A stretch of 10,576 bases of DNA, from contig JAAYPL010000121.1 of the NCBI GenBank assembly GCA_012519875.1, positions 1 through 10,576 of the forward strand. The letters are read 5' to 3'. Shown piece by piece: positions 1 to 8,084 of this stretch. Both the position numbers and the translations under genes were made by a program. Source of the DNA: Clostridiaceae bacterium (lineage in GTDB: Bacteria; Bacillota; Clostridia; Saccharofermentanales; UBA5734). The number at the start of each line of letters is the position of its first letter. The stretch's first letter is position 1. The notes under the pieces were generated by a model. It saw only the letters and a program-made list of their open reading frames with translations, was not told the origin of the DNA and searched no databases.

Positions 1-1123
1 CATCACCGGGCAATATCTGAGCCGCCGGCGTCAGATCCCAATACCGGAACAGCGCAAGCTGGGCAATGGCCATTGGCTCACTGTCCGCGGCGCCGCAGAG
101 AATAATTTGAAGGAAATTGATGTGAGCATTCCCCTCGGGGTCATGACATGTATTACCGGAGTGTCCGGATCCGGCAAAAGCTCGCTGGTCAACGGAATCA
201 TCTTGAAAAAACTGGCCAGCGAACTGAACGGAGCCCGCCGTTATCCGGGTGCCTGCCGATCCGTTGAAGGTCTTGAATACCTCGACAAAGTCATCAGCAT
301 CGATCAATCGCCTATCGGCAGAACCCCCAGGTCGAATCCCGCGACCTACACCGGCGTTTTTGATCTGATCCGTGCCCTTTATGCCGGAACGCCGGATGCC
401 CGGACGCGCGGCTACAAACCGGGGCGGTTCAGTTTTAATGTTCGCGGCGGCCGTTGCGAGGCCTGTTCCGGCGATGGCGTTAACCGGATTGAGATGCATT
501 TTTTGCCGGATATTTATGTGACCTGCGATGTTTGCGGAGGGCGGCGATACAATCGTGAAACACTGGAAGTTCGCTACAAAGGCCGAAGCATAGCCGATGT
601 GCTGGACATGACGGTTGAGACAGCCCTGGCATTTTTTGAAAACATGCCCGGAATCGCCCGAAAATTACAGACGCTGTATGATGTGGGCCTCGGCTACATC
701 CGGCTTGGCCAGCCGTCCACTCAGCTGTCCGGCGGCGAGGCGCAACGGGTCAAGCTGGCGACGGAATTGTCGCGGCGCGGCACCGGCCGGACATTTTATA
801 TTCTTGATGAACCGACGACCGGACTGCATGTCGCCGATGTCCATAGATTGGTTGACATTTTGAGCCGGCTGACTGAAAATGGTAATACCGTTTTGGTTAT
901 TGAGCACAATCTTGATGTTATCAAAACGGCGGACTATATCATTGATCTTGGCCCGGAGGGCGGCGACCGGGGCGGTTATGTCATTGCCGTGGGAACGCCG
1001 GAACAGGTCGCGATCCACCCGGACTCATACACAGGCAAGTATCTCTACCGGATTCTCAAGGACCGGCTGTCTCCGGCGGACGCATATCGGCCTCCACCGA
1101 CCGAACTTCACGGCAATGAATGA
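1..1123 (+). CDS. uvrA: UvrA, excinuclease ABC subunit A (3' part only)
   Basis: This is the C-terminal part of UvrA, the DNA-damage sensor ATPase that loads UvrB during nucleotide excision repair. The frame is open from base 2, and the residues before the internal TTG at 107 (TGQYLS, then GNGHWLTVRGAAENNLK) are typical UvrA, so the gene begins left of the window and that TTG is not the start. About 373 residues are visible. They contain the second ABC module: Walker A GVSGSGKS (158-181), the zinc finger with CEAC and CDVC pairs around GDGVNRIEMHFLPD (455-535), the signature LSGGEAQRVKLA (from 728) and Walker B YILDEPTTGLH (from about 797). The C-terminus IIDLGPEGGDRGG is also family-typical. 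All key residues seen are intact. The stop lies 18 bases before the next gene, which suggests co-transcription. The family assignment is near certain. Confidence 0.98.
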   Translation, partial: ITGQYLSRRRQIPIPEQRKLGNGHWLTVRGAAENNLKEIDVSIPLGVMTCITGVSGSGKSSLVNGIILKKLASELNGARRYPGACRSVEGLEYLDKVISIDQSPIGRTPRSNPATYTGVFDLIRALYAGTPDARTRGYKPGRFSFNVRGGRCEACSGDGVNRIEMHFLPDIYVTCDVCGGRRYNRETLEVRYKGRSIADVLDMTVETALAFFENMPGIARKLQTLYDVGLGYIRLGQPSTQLSGGEAQRVKLATELSRRGTGRTFYILDEPTTGLHVADVHRLVDILSRLTENGNTVLVIEHNLDVIKTADYIIDLGPEGGDRGGYVIAVGTPEQVAIHPDSYTGKYLYRILKDRLSPADAYRPPPTELHGNE

Positions 1124-1141
1124 AAAGGAAAGACTAATTTG

Positions 1142-3505
1142 ATGACAAAGTGTGTAATGTGCAAAAAGAATATCGCGATCGTGTTTACAACCCGATTTGA
1201 AAACGGTCAGCGCGTCAACGAAGGCCTGTGCCTTAAATGCGCTTATAAGACCGGTCTCGGTGGTATGGATGAGTTGTTTGCCAAGGCCGGCATCAATGAC
1301 TCGAACATCGAAGAGTTGACCGAGCGCATGAACAATGTCATGTCACATATGGAAGGGCAGAGTCCGGAAAACATTTTCCGCTCGCTTCTGAGCGGTGGTC
1401 TGGATGTCGACGGTCTTGTGCTGAATGTTGTGGAAAATGACTCGGACGACAGTGACGATGGGATGATCCGAAACGAACTGTTGCCGGCATCGATTGGCGG
1501 CGAGTCGGATGACACCGCCGGAGCCGGTCAGCGAACCGACGAGAAAACCGGGCCGGAGAGAGGCCGGCAGGAAAAACGCCGTAAGTTTCTGGATCAGTTC
1601 GGCACCAATCTGACGCTCAAGGCTCGCGAAGGCGGTGTCGATCGAATCATCGGCCGTCAAAAAGAACTGGCCAGAGTCATCCAGATCCTCAATCGGCGCA
1701 ACAAAAACAATCCGGCTTTGCTGGGAGAGCCCGGCGTCGGCAAAACCGCGATCGCCGAGGGCCTTGCGGTCAAGATCAGCGCCGGCGAGGTTCCGGCCAA
1801 ACTTCTCAATCAGGAGGTCTACCTTTTGGACATGACCGCCATGGTTGCCGGAACTCAGTTCCGAGGTCAGTTTGAAAGCCGGATGAAAGGTGTGGTTGAT
1901 GATGCCAGGCGATCGGGCAATGTTATTCTGGTCATCGATGAGTTGCATAATATTATGGGGGCAGGGGATGCCGAAGGCGCCATGAATGCCGCCAATATTC
2001 TGAAGCCGGCACTGGCCAAGGGGGAAATCCGCGTTATCGGATCCACTACACTGGACGAGTACCGTCGCTTCATTGAAAAAGATTCCGCTTTGGAGCGCCG
2101 TTTTCAAAAAGTAATCGTCGATGAACCGTCCATTGAAGATTCCATCGAAATCCTCAAAGGGATCCGTGACTACTATGAGTCCCACCATCACGTTGTTTAC
2201 GAAGATGACGTAATCGAAGCGGCGGTTCGCATGTCTGACCGTTACATAACCGACCGTTTTCTGCCGGACAAGGCCATTGATCTTTTGGATGAAGCCGGGT
2301 CCAGCGTCAATCTGAATGATGCCGTACTGGTACGAATCGGCCGGTGCCGCAATCTGCTGACCGAGTTAAAAAAAGAACAGGATGAACTGGAGAGCCGCAT
2401 ATCCGGCAGTCCGGACGACGTCCAGCTTTATGAAAAGCAAGCCGAACTTCGTTCCCGGCTGCTTCGGGCCGAGGACGAACTTCGGCAACTGGAAATGCAA
2501 AATGTTCCCACCCGGATCACAACCGAAGATATCGCCAAGGTTGTGGAGATGTGGACCGGCATTCCCGTGCAGCGCATCAGCGAAACCGAGGCCGACAAGC
2601 TTTTGAATTTGGAAGACCGTTTGCATGAGCGCCTGATCGGACAGCACGAGGCTGTTTCGGCGTTGGCCCGCGCCATTCGTCGAAATCGTGCGGGATTTGG
2701 CAAAAAACATAAGCCGGCGTCTTTCATTTTTGTCGGACCGACCGGCGTCGGTAAGACCGAACTGGTCAAAGCCGTTGCCGAAGCCATGTTTGAAAGCGAA
2801 GACGCCATGGTTCGGCTGGACATGTCCGAATTTATGGAGCCGCATACGGTCAGCAAGCTGATCGGCTCGCCTCCCGGTTATGTGGGTTATGATGACGGTG
2901 GCCAATTGACCGAAAAGATTCGGCGAAAGCCCTATAGCGTCATTCTGCTCGATGAAATCGAAAAAGCCCACGCAGATGTTTTTAACATTCTGCTGCAAAT
3001 CCTTGATGATGGCCGCCTGACCGACAGCCACGGCCGTTTGGTCAATTTTGAAAATACAATCATCATCATGACATCCAACGCCGGCACGACGCTCAAGGGC
3101 AACCGGATCGGTTTTGGCGCCGACAGTTACGTTGCTTTGGAAAATCGGGTCCAGACCGTCCTCAAAGAAATGTTCCGGCCTGAATTTCTCAACCGCGTCG
3201 ACGAAATCATTGTGTTCCAAGAGTTGACCCGGGAAGAAATCCGGCAGATCGTCGACCTGATGCTCAGGGAAGTTATCGGGCAAATGAAAAGCAAAGGCCT
3301 GACCTTTGTCGTGACCGATCCGGTTAAGGATCACTTGGCGGAAAAGGGTTACGACCCCAAATATGGCGCGCGGCCGTTAAGGAAAACCATTCAGCGCTTG
3401 ATCGAAGATCCGCTTTCCGACTTGATTCTGGCCGGTGAGCTCAGGGATAAGACCGGTGTTTCGGCAGACCTCAAGGACGAAAAGATTAAATTCGACTATC
3501 TTTGA
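1142..3505 (+). CDS. clpE: ClpE-like ATP-dependent Clp protease ATP-binding subunit (AAA+ unfoldase)
   Basis: This is a class I Clp/Hsp100 unfoldase of 787 residues, expected to unfold proteins and feed them to ClpP in the cytoplasm. The N-terminus has a zinc finger (C4-x2-C7, C30-x2-C33) in place of the double Clp_N repeat of ClpA/ClpC, which is the ClpE layout. A low-complexity acidic linker follows (about 99-147). AAA-1 has Walker A GEPGVGKT (195-202) and Walker B VILVIDE (261-267). A coiled-coil middle region spans about 395-455. AAA-2 has GPTGVGKT (532-539) and VILLDE (600-605). IGF at 656-658 fits the ClpP-binding loop. I chose ATG 1142; TTG 1139 is in frame directly before it, and AAGGAA at 1125-1130 could serve either. 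No ctsR, mcsA or mcsB is nearby. The ClpE name rests on architecture; a Clostridia-specific ClpC/ClpE relative is the alternative. Confidence 0.95.
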   Translation: MTKCVMCKKNIAIVFTTRFENGQRVNEGLCLKCAYKTGLGGMDELFAKAGINDSNIEELTERMNNVMSHMEGQSPENIFRSLLSGGLDVDGLVLNVVENDSDDSDDGMIRNELLPASIGGESDDTAGAGQRTDEKTGPERGRQEKRRKFLDQFGTNLTLKAREGGVDRIIGRQKELARVIQILNRRNKNNPALLGEPGVGKTAIAEGLAVKISAGEVPAKLLNQEVYLLDMTAMVAGTQFRGQFESRMKGVVDDARRSGNVILVIDELHNIMGAGDAEGAMNAANILKPALAKGEIRVIGSTTLDEYRRFIEKDSALERRFQKVIVDEPSIEDSIEILKGIRDYYESHHHVVYEDDVIEAAVRMSDRYITDRFLPDKAIDLLDEAGSSVNLNDAVLVRIGRCRNLLTELKKEQDELESRISGSPDDVQLYEKQAELRSRLLRAEDELRQLEMQNVPTRITTEDIAKVVEMWTGIPVQRISETEADKLLNLEDRLHERLIGQHEAVSALARAIRRNRAGFGKKHKPASFIFVGPTGVGKTELVKAVAEAMFESEDAMVRLDMSEFMEPHTVSKLIGSPPGYVGYDDGGQLTEKIRRKPYSVILLDEIEKAHADVFNILLQILDDGRLTDSHGRLVNFENTIIIMTSNAGTTLKGNRIGFGADSYVALENRVQTVLKEMFRPEFLNRVDEIIVFQELTREEIRQIVDLMLREVIGQMKSKGLTFVVTDPVKDHLAEKGYDPKYGARPLRKTIQRLIEDPLSDLILAGELRDKTGVSADLKDEKIKFDYL

Positions 3506-3518
3506 GCAAATCGAAGGA

Positions 3519-3532
3519 ACCGGACAGCCGGT
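3519..3532. terminator. Small hairpin between convergent clpE and argJ (weak terminator candidate)
   Basis: ACCGG and CCGGT form a 5-bp stem around an ACAG loop in the 33-base gap between the two convergent stop codons. There is no T-run on either side, so it may not terminate efficiently. It is the only structure I see in the gap. Confidence 0.25.
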
Positions 3533-3538
3533 GCCTGC

Positions 3539-4747
3539 TCAACTTCGGTAACTACCGTTGATCCGGACGTAATCGTAGGAAAAATCGCAGGTCCACATAC
3601 GATCGCTTGCCGGCCCCGCACCCAGGACGATGCGGATCAGGATGTCTTTTTCCTGCAAAATTCTTTTGGCTTCAGCTTCATCAAAAGCCAAAGCGCAGCC
3701 GTTTTCACAAACCTTAAGCCGGCCTAAATAGATATCGCACCGGGCAGGATCAAAGCTGGCGCCGGAATAACCGACTGCGGTCAGGATGCGTCCCCAGTTT
3801 GCGTCCTCACCGAACAAAGCCGTTTTAACAAGTGGCGATCGTGCAACCGCCAGAACGGCTCGATAGGCGTCTTCAGAGTCCATGGCACCATCGACGCGAA
3901 TTTCCACCAGTTTGGTGGCCCCTTCGCCATCGCGGGCTATCAGGCGCGACAGTTCGGTACTGATCTTTTCGATGGCTGCCAGAAGCCGGACGGCTTCCGG
4001 GGTGTCGGGGCGAACCGGCCGATTGCCGGCCGCGCCGTTGGCCAGAATTACAACCATATCGCAAACACTGGTATCGCCATCAACCGAGACCCGATTGAAG
4101 GTTTTGCTGACAGCCGACCTGAGCAGTTGATGCAATGTCGTTGCGTCCACGGCGCAATCGGTGGTGATAACCCCGATCATGGTAGCCATATCGGGATGTA
4201 TCATACCGGATCCCTTGGCCATGCCGGCGACCCGAACAGCGGTGTCATCCAGCTCAAATTCGACGACACAGGATTTGGGAATCAGATCGGTGGTCATGAT
4301 GGCCTGTTCGGCACGGCACGCCGCTTCGATGGAGTCGTCCAAGCCTGCAAAAGCCGCGTCGATGCCGGCTTTTATGGCAGGCATGTTCATTTTTTTGCCG
4401 ATCACACCGGTCGATCCGGTCAGTATCTCAGATTCGGGACATTGAAGATGATCGGCGACGGCTTTGGCCATGGCCAGCGCATCCCGGTCTCCCGCCGGGC
4501 CCAGACAAGCATTGGCATTGCCGCTGTTGATGACCACCGCGCGTGCTCGGCCGCCCCGAATGTTCCGCCGGCTCAGCTGCAGGGAGTGTCCTTGTACGAT
4601 ATTTTTGGTAAAAACCCCGGCAGCGGCGGCGGGACGGTCGCTGACGATCAACGCCAGATCCGGCGCGCCGTCTTTTTTTAATCCACAGGCAACGCCGGCG
4701 GCCTGAAAACCTTGAGGTGCGGTAATGCCGCCATCTACGAGCTTCAT
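3539..4747 (-). CDS. argJ: ArgJ, glutamate N-acetyltransferase / amino-acid acetyltransferase
   Basis: ArgJ transfers the acetyl group of N-acetylornithine to glutamate in the cyclic arginine pathway; bifunctional members also use acetyl-CoA. The 402-residue length is normal for the family. The N-terminus GGITAPQGFQAAGVACGLK, VVINSGNANACLG and the C-terminus WTCDFSYDYVRINGSYRS are all family-typical. The self-cleavage site is intact: KGSGMIHPDMATMIG, where the chain is cut before Thr189 and that Thr becomes the nucleophile of the beta chain. I chose the ATG at 4747 because GGAG lies 8 bases upstream and the product then begins MKLVDGGITAP like other ArgJ; an ATG at 4753 is too close to GGAG, and the frame stays open to 4801. 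Neighbours are unrelated: no argC, argB, argD or argF is in the window. Whether it is mono- or bifunctional cannot be read from the sequence. Confidence 0.97.
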   Translation of the reverse strand: MKLVDGGITAPQGFQAAGVACGLKKDGAPDLALIVSDRPAAAAGVFTKNIVQGHSLQLSRRNIRGGRARAVVINSGNANACLGPAGDRDALAMAKAVADHLQCPESEILTGSTGVIGKKMNMPAIKAGIDAAFAGLDDSIEAACRAEQAIMTTDLIPKSCVVEFELDDTAVRVAGMAKGSGMIHPDMATMIGVITTDCAVDATTLHQLLRSAVSKTFNRVSVDGDTSVCDMVVILANGAAGNRPVRPDTPEAVRLLAAIEKISTELSRLIARDGEGATKLVEIRVDGAMDSEDAYRAVLAVARSPLVKTALFGEDANWGRILTAVGYSGASFDPARCDIYLGRLKVCENGCALAFDEAEAKRILQEKDILIRIVLGAGPASDRMWTCDFSYDYVRINGSYRS

Positions 4748-4774
4748 ATTCATCACTCCGTTCTTTCTCACTAA

Positions 4775-4801
4775 ATTATCATCAAAAACAGTTCCACGCA
4801 A
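4775..4801 (-). promoter_or_regulatory. argJ: Possible argJ promoter
   Basis: On the minus strand, GATAAT (4775-4780, 5 of 6 to the -10 consensus) is preceded by TTGCGT (4796-4801, only the TTG half of -35) with a short 15-base spacer. It lies about 28 bases before the argJ start. The match is weak. Confidence 0.3.
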
Positions 4802-4803
4802 GC

Positions 4804-4819
4804 TATAATAAGGTATAAT
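4804..4819 (+). promoter_or_regulatory. Tandem TATAAT boxes upstream of the DUF975 gene
   Basis: Two perfect TATAAT hexamers start 10 bases apart (4804-4809 and 4814-4819), 70-85 bases before the DUF975 start codon. No good TTGACA-like box lies 16-18 bases upstream of either, so an activator or an alternative sigma factor might be needed. A 10-bp palindrome, AAGAATTCTT, follows at 4828-4837, close to the expected transcription start. Confidence 0.4.
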
Positions 4820-4876
4820 GAGCTGAGAAGAATTCTTGCTTTTGAGGCTTTAAATCACCGCATTCCGTTGAACAAC

Positions 4877-4882
4877 AGGAGG
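4877..4882 (+). promoter_or_regulatory. Ribosome binding site AGGAGG deciding the DUF975 start
   Basis: A perfect AGGAGG lies 6 bases before ATG 4889 and 3 bases before ATG 4886. It sits downstream of the in-frame TTG at 4868, which therefore cannot be the start. Confidence 0.85.
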
Positions 4883-4888
4883 AACATG

Positions 4889-5698
4889 ATGTGGAAGCGA
4901 TCTGAACTGAAGAGTCAAGCCAGAACCGTTTTGCAAGGCCGCTACTGGTCGGCGTTTCTGATCTGCTTGATTGTGGCGGGTATCGAGTCTGCAGGTACCG
5001 CGCTGACCTCTTTCATCCCTTTCGCCCCGCTGGCCGTTACGTTGCTGGTCATGCCGCCCCTGATCGTCGGCCAAGCCCGTTGGTTTTCCCGCGGCCGTGA
5101 AGCTGCTGCGGTGCCGGCCTTTGATCAGCTTTTCAGCTTGTTCCGCGGCGGGAGCTGGGGCCCAACTGTAGGCGCCATGCTCTGGATGTACCTTTTTCTT
5201 TTTCTTTGGTCTTTGATTGCCGTTCTGCCGATGGCCGTCCTCGTTCCATTACTGGTGGTCGCCCGCGTTTTCCAAAGGTCTCCGGATCGTCCGTGGACGG
5301 AATTCGTTGCCCTTGATCGTGTTGGCGTGGTGCTGATTGTGGTCGGTATCTTTCTGGTCTTTCTGCTGGCCATTCCGGCTGTTATCAAGATGTACAGCTA
5401 TCGGATGGTTCCCTGGATCCTGGCCGACAATCCCAAAATCGGCTATGACCGTGCTTTAAAATTATCCATGGCTCTTACCCGGGGGCAACGATGGGACATC
5501 TTTGTTCTCGACCTGTCCTTTTTGGGCTGGTTTCTCTTGGGCGTTTTGGCCTGTGGTGTCGGTGTGCTTTTTGTCATGCCGTATTATTGGGCTGTCTACG
5601 CCGAACTCTATGCCCGGCTCAGACGTTCCGGCGTCGAACGGGGCCTCTGTACAATGGAGGAGCTCGGATTTATTCCGGCCAGCCATCGTCCGGTCTGA
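4889..5698 (+). CDS. DUF975 family integral membrane protein
   Basis: This is a 269-residue polytopic membrane protein of unknown function. The family call comes from the N-terminus MWKRSELKSQA...LQGRYW and from the conserved C-terminal half: KMYSYRMVPWILADNPKIG, then SMALTRGQRWDIFVLDLSF and a glycine-rich last helix ending PYY. Hydrophobic segments lie at about 20-34, 42-62, 95-126, 145-166 and 205-232. No enzyme motif is visible. ATG 4889 was chosen over ATG 4886 for its better distance to AGGAGG and the family-like MWKR start. It is followed after 72 bases by the SPFH gene on the same strand, so it may be the first gene of a membrane-related operon with the next three. Family membership is confident from remembered motifs; any role in membrane stress is inferred from position only. 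Confidence 0.88.
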   Translation: MWKRSELKSQARTVLQGRYWSAFLICLIVAGIESAGTALTSFIPFAPLAVTLLVMPPLIVGQARWFSRGREAAAVPAFDQLFSLFRGGSWGPTVGAMLWMYLFLFLWSLIAVLPMAVLVPLLVVARVFQRSPDRPWTEFVALDRVGVVLIVVGIFLVFLLAIPAVIKMYSYRMVPWILADNPKIGYDRALKLSMALTRGQRWDIFVLDLSFLGWFLLGVLACGVGVLFVMPYYWAVYAELYARLRRSGVERGLCTMEELGFIPASHRPV

Positions 5699-5770
5699 GG
5701 CTGAACGATGAGCGGATTTTTGTATTAGTCAGCGTTTACATGACATAAAAAACTCGAGGAGGATAGAATT

Positions 5771-6997
5771 ATGGGTATTATCAAAGCAGTTGCAGGTGCG
5801 ATCGGCGGCTCGTTGGCAGATCAATGGCTGGAGGTCATTGAAGCCGACGGCATGAGTGATTCAACCGTATTTGCCAAAGGGGTTAAGGTTCGCAGGGATG
5901 ATCGGCGCAATGCCAATGTTAAGGGCACCGATGACACCATCTCCAATGGTTCGGTGATTCATGTCTACCCCAACCAGTTTATGATGCTGGTCGACGGGGG
6001 CCGTGTCGTGGACTATACTGCCGAGGAAGGCTACTATGTTGTGGATGATTCCTCTCTGCCTTCATTGTTCAATGGCCAGTTCGGCGACACGATCAAGGAA
6101 TCTTTCAACCGGATTAAATTCGGCGGTGTCACACCCAAGGCCCAGAAAGCCTTCTTTGTCAACCTTCAGGAGATCAAGGGCATTAAATTCGGTACGCCCA
6201 ATCCGTTGAATTATTTTGATAATTTCTACAATGCGGAACTGTTTTTACGGACACACGGGACATATTCAATCAAAATTACCGACCCGCTGCTGTTTTTCCG
6301 CGAAGCCATTCCCAAGGATCAGCAACGTGTCGAGATCGAGGACATTAATGAGCAATACCTGTCGGAGTTTCTCGAGGCTCTGCAAACAACCATGAACCAG
6401 ATGTCGGTTGACGGCATCCGCATTTCCCATGTTGCATCCCGGGGCAGGGAAGTCAGCCAATATATGGCCAACACCCTGGACGAAGCCTGGAAGCAGATGC
6501 GTGGATTTGAAGTTCAGGCGGTGGGCATTGCCAGCATCTCCTATGACGATGAATCCAAGGAACTGATCAATATGCGCAACAAAGGCGCAATGCTTGGCGA
6601 TCCTTCGGTTCGCGAAGGCTATGTTCAGGGATCAATCGCCCGGGGACTGGAGGCAGCCGGCTCAAACGAAGGCGGCGCAGGAGCCACGTTCATGGGTATG
6701 GGTATCGGCATGCAGGCCGGCGGCGGTTTCATGGGTACGGCATCCCAAGCCAATCTACAGCAGATGCAGCAACAGCAACAACAGCAACAACAGCAGCAGC
6801 AGGCTCAGCAACAGGCTCAGGCAGCCGCCCCGACGGCCGGATCATGGACCTGCTCCTGTGGAGCCGTCAATACCGGCAAGTTCTGCCCGGAATGCGGAAA
6901 CAAAAAACCGGAGGCTTCTTTCTGTCCGAACTGCGGCAACAACCTGGGGAACAAGACCGCCAAATTCTGTCCGGAATGCGGCCACGCTCTCAGCTAA
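5771..6997 (+). CDS. YdjI-like SPFH-domain protein with polyglutamine linker and double zinc ribbon
   Basis: This 408-residue protein resembles the bacterial SPFH (stomatin/prohibitin/flotillin/HflK-C) group often annotated 'virion core protein-like', which includes B. subtilis YdjI. The N-terminus MGIIKAVAGAIGGSLADQW, the motif VKGTDDTISNGSVIHV and KFGTPNPLNYFDN are typical. The SPFH region covers roughly residues 60-260. A Gly/Met-rich stretch (296-322) leads to a glutamine tract (330-350, twelve Q in a row at 333-344), then eight cysteines (361, 363, 372, 375, 385, 388, 400, 403) forming two zinc ribbons. There is no signal peptide or membrane helix; such proteins are thought to dock on the cytoplasmic face of the membrane. 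AGGAGG at 5757-5762, 8 bases before ATG, fixes the start. In B. subtilis, YdjI works with YdjG and YdjH in linking PspA to the membrane; the next two genes are those partners. Confidence 0.93.
   Translation: MGIIKAVAGAIGGSLADQWLEVIEADGMSDSTVFAKGVKVRRDDRRNANVKGTDDTISNGSVIHVYPNQFMMLVDGGRVVDYTAEEGYYVVDDSSLPSLFNGQFGDTIKESFNRIKFGGVTPKAQKAFFVNLQEIKGIKFGTPNPLNYFDNFYNAELFLRTHGTYSIKITDPLLFFREAIPKDQQRVEIEDINEQYLSEFLEALQTTMNQMSVDGIRISHVASRGREVSQYMANTLDEAWKQMRGFEVQAVGIASISYDDESKELINMRNKGAMLGDPSVREGYVQGSIARGLEAAGSNEGGAGATFMGMGIGMQAGGGFMGTASQANLQQMQQQQQQQQQQQQAQQQAQAAAPTAGSWTCSCGAVNTGKFCPECGNKKPEASFCPNCGNNLGNKTAKFCPECGHALS
6758..6820 (+). repeat. CAG/CAA trinucleotide repeat coding for polyglutamine
   Basis: Twenty-one codons are CAG or CAA apart from one ATG and two GCT, giving a run of twelve consecutive glutamines in the SPFH protein. 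CAG and CAA are mixed, so it is not a pure microsatellite, but slippage could still change its length in steps of one codon. It joins the SPFH part to the zinc ribbons. Confidence 0.9.
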
Positions 6998-7040
6998 GCC
7001 GAAACAAGCACTCGCCGGACCGATAACAGGGAGGAACCAC

Positions 7041-8084
7041 ATGGCAACTGCGACATATAAATGCCCGAATTGCGGCGGTGGACTTCGCTTTGACCCGAAC
7101 ACCCACCGCTCCGCCTGCGAATATTGCCTGAGCTCATTTTCAGATGCCGAGCTGGCGGCATTGACGCAGGCAATCGACCAAAAAGCCGAGAAAGCCGCGG
7201 AGAGGGATCCGGATTCGTTGCACGGCTATATTTGTGATAGCTGCGGCGCCGAGGTTGTCACCGATGAGACGACCTCAGCAACCTTCTGCTATTACTGTCA
7301 CAACCCGGTTTTGTTGACCGGCCGCCTGACCGGCGACTTTCGTCCCTCTCGCATTGTGCCCTTCAGTTACGACCGTGAAAAAGCCATTGCGACCTTTCTG
7401 GCCTGGGCCCGAAAGCGTAAATTTGTCCCCAAGTCTTTCTACAGCTCCTCGCAGCTGGAAAAGATCAGCGGTGTTTATCTGCCGCACTGGATGATCGATG
7501 CCGAAGCCGATGTTGATATTGCCGGAAAAGGGATCGATCGGCGCACCTGGACAAGTGGTGATACGGAATATACCGAGCACAAAGAGTATAATATCGTTCG
7601 TCAGGGTACAATCAATGTCAACAACATCCATGAAGTGGCCATGGAAAAAATTGACAAGCAATTGATTGATGCGATCACCCCTTACGACGAATCCCAGCAG
7701 AAAGAGTTTTCCTTGTCGTATCTGAGCGGTTTTCTGGCCGAGAAATACGATATCCCCAGAGAAACCCTTCAACCTCAGCTGGAAAGCAAGGCCGTTGAGT
7801 ATACACAGCTGTTGGTCCAGGAATCCATCGGCAGCTACGACCAGCTTGATTTGGAGCGAAACCGGTTGGATCTTCGCATCAAAGCTTGGAATTACGCCTT
7901 GCTGCCGGCTTGGATTCTGACCTATCTTTATAGAGGCAAGACCTATGTCTATGCCGTAAACGGTCAGACCGGCAAGGCGCACGGCGATCTGCCGATTGAC
8001 AACAAAAAGCTTAATCTGACGGGGCTTTTGGTGGGGCTGGGTTTGCTCGCCCTGCTTTTGCTGGGAGGTGCGTTCTTATGGTAA
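7041..8084 (+). CDS. YdjG-like zinc-ribbon protein with a C-terminal membrane helix
   Basis: This 347-residue protein matches the family of B. subtilis YdjG (TFIIB-type zinc-ribbon proteins, sometimes misnamed phage replication proteins). The N-terminal ribbon has CPNC (8-11) and CEYC (26-29); a second has CDSC (65-68) and CYYC (83-86). A soluble middle region contains the conserved VPFSYDREKAI and VYLPHWMIDA. One strongly hydrophobic helix (about 326-346) ends the chain almost at its last residue, suggesting a tail-anchored protein with its bulk in the cytoplasm. The start is ATG 7041, with GGAGG at 7030-7034 spaced 6 bases away; the frame stays open back to 6594 inside the SPFH gene, but that part is out-of-frame shadow. 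It overlaps the next gene by 7 bases. The likely role, inferred from the B. subtilis pspA operon, is as a membrane partner of the SPFH and TPM proteins. Confidence 0.92.
   Translation: MATATYKCPNCGGGLRFDPNTHRSACEYCLSSFSDAELAALTQAIDQKAEKAAERDPDSLHGYICDSCGAEVVTDETTSATFCYYCHNPVLLTGRLTGDFRPSRIVPFSYDREKAIATFLAWARKRKFVPKSFYSSSQLEKISGVYLPHWMIDAEADVDIAGKGIDRRTWTSGDTEYTEHKEYNIVRQGTINVNNIHEVAMEKIDKQLIDAITPYDESQQKEFSLSYLSGFLAEKYDIPRETLQPQLESKAVEYTQLLVQESIGSYDQLDLERNRLDLRIKAWNYALLPAWILTYLYRGKTYVYAVNGQTGKAHGDLPIDNKKLNLTGLLVGLGLLALLLLGGAFLW

Noticed and set aside
1343..2191. Long minus-strand open frame (282 codons) inside the Clp gene
   Set aside because: It lies entirely antisense to the conserved AAA-1 coding sequence, has no recognisable domain, and is explained by the codon bias of the real gene.
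2366..3334. Long minus-strand open frame (322 codons) inside the Clp gene
   Set aside because: It is antisense to the conserved AAA-2 region and resembles no family; a codon-bias shadow.
4127..4681. Plus-strand open frame (184 codons) antisense to argJ
   Set aside because: argJ is unmistakable on the other strand, and this frame shows no conserved motif or ribosome binding site.
5699..5770. Sigma-W-like promoter (TGAAC...CGT) before the SPFH gene, as expected for a B. subtilis-type stress operon
   Set aside because: TGAAC at 5702 and the next CGT at 5733 are about 26 bases apart, far too wide for an ECF promoter; no other convincing -35/-10 pair is visible in this gap.
6594..7040. Open plus-strand frame continuing upstream of the zinc-ribbon gene, giving a possible 496-residue protein
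   Set aside because: It runs out of frame inside the SPFH gene, its Ser/Asn repeats are the shifted reading of the CAG/CAA tract, and a clear GGAGG plus ATG marks the true start at 7041.
7275..7982. Minus-strand open frame (235 codons) across the zinc-ribbon gene
   Set aside because: It is antisense to a recognised gene with a clear start and ribosome binding site, and its product has no recognisable motif.
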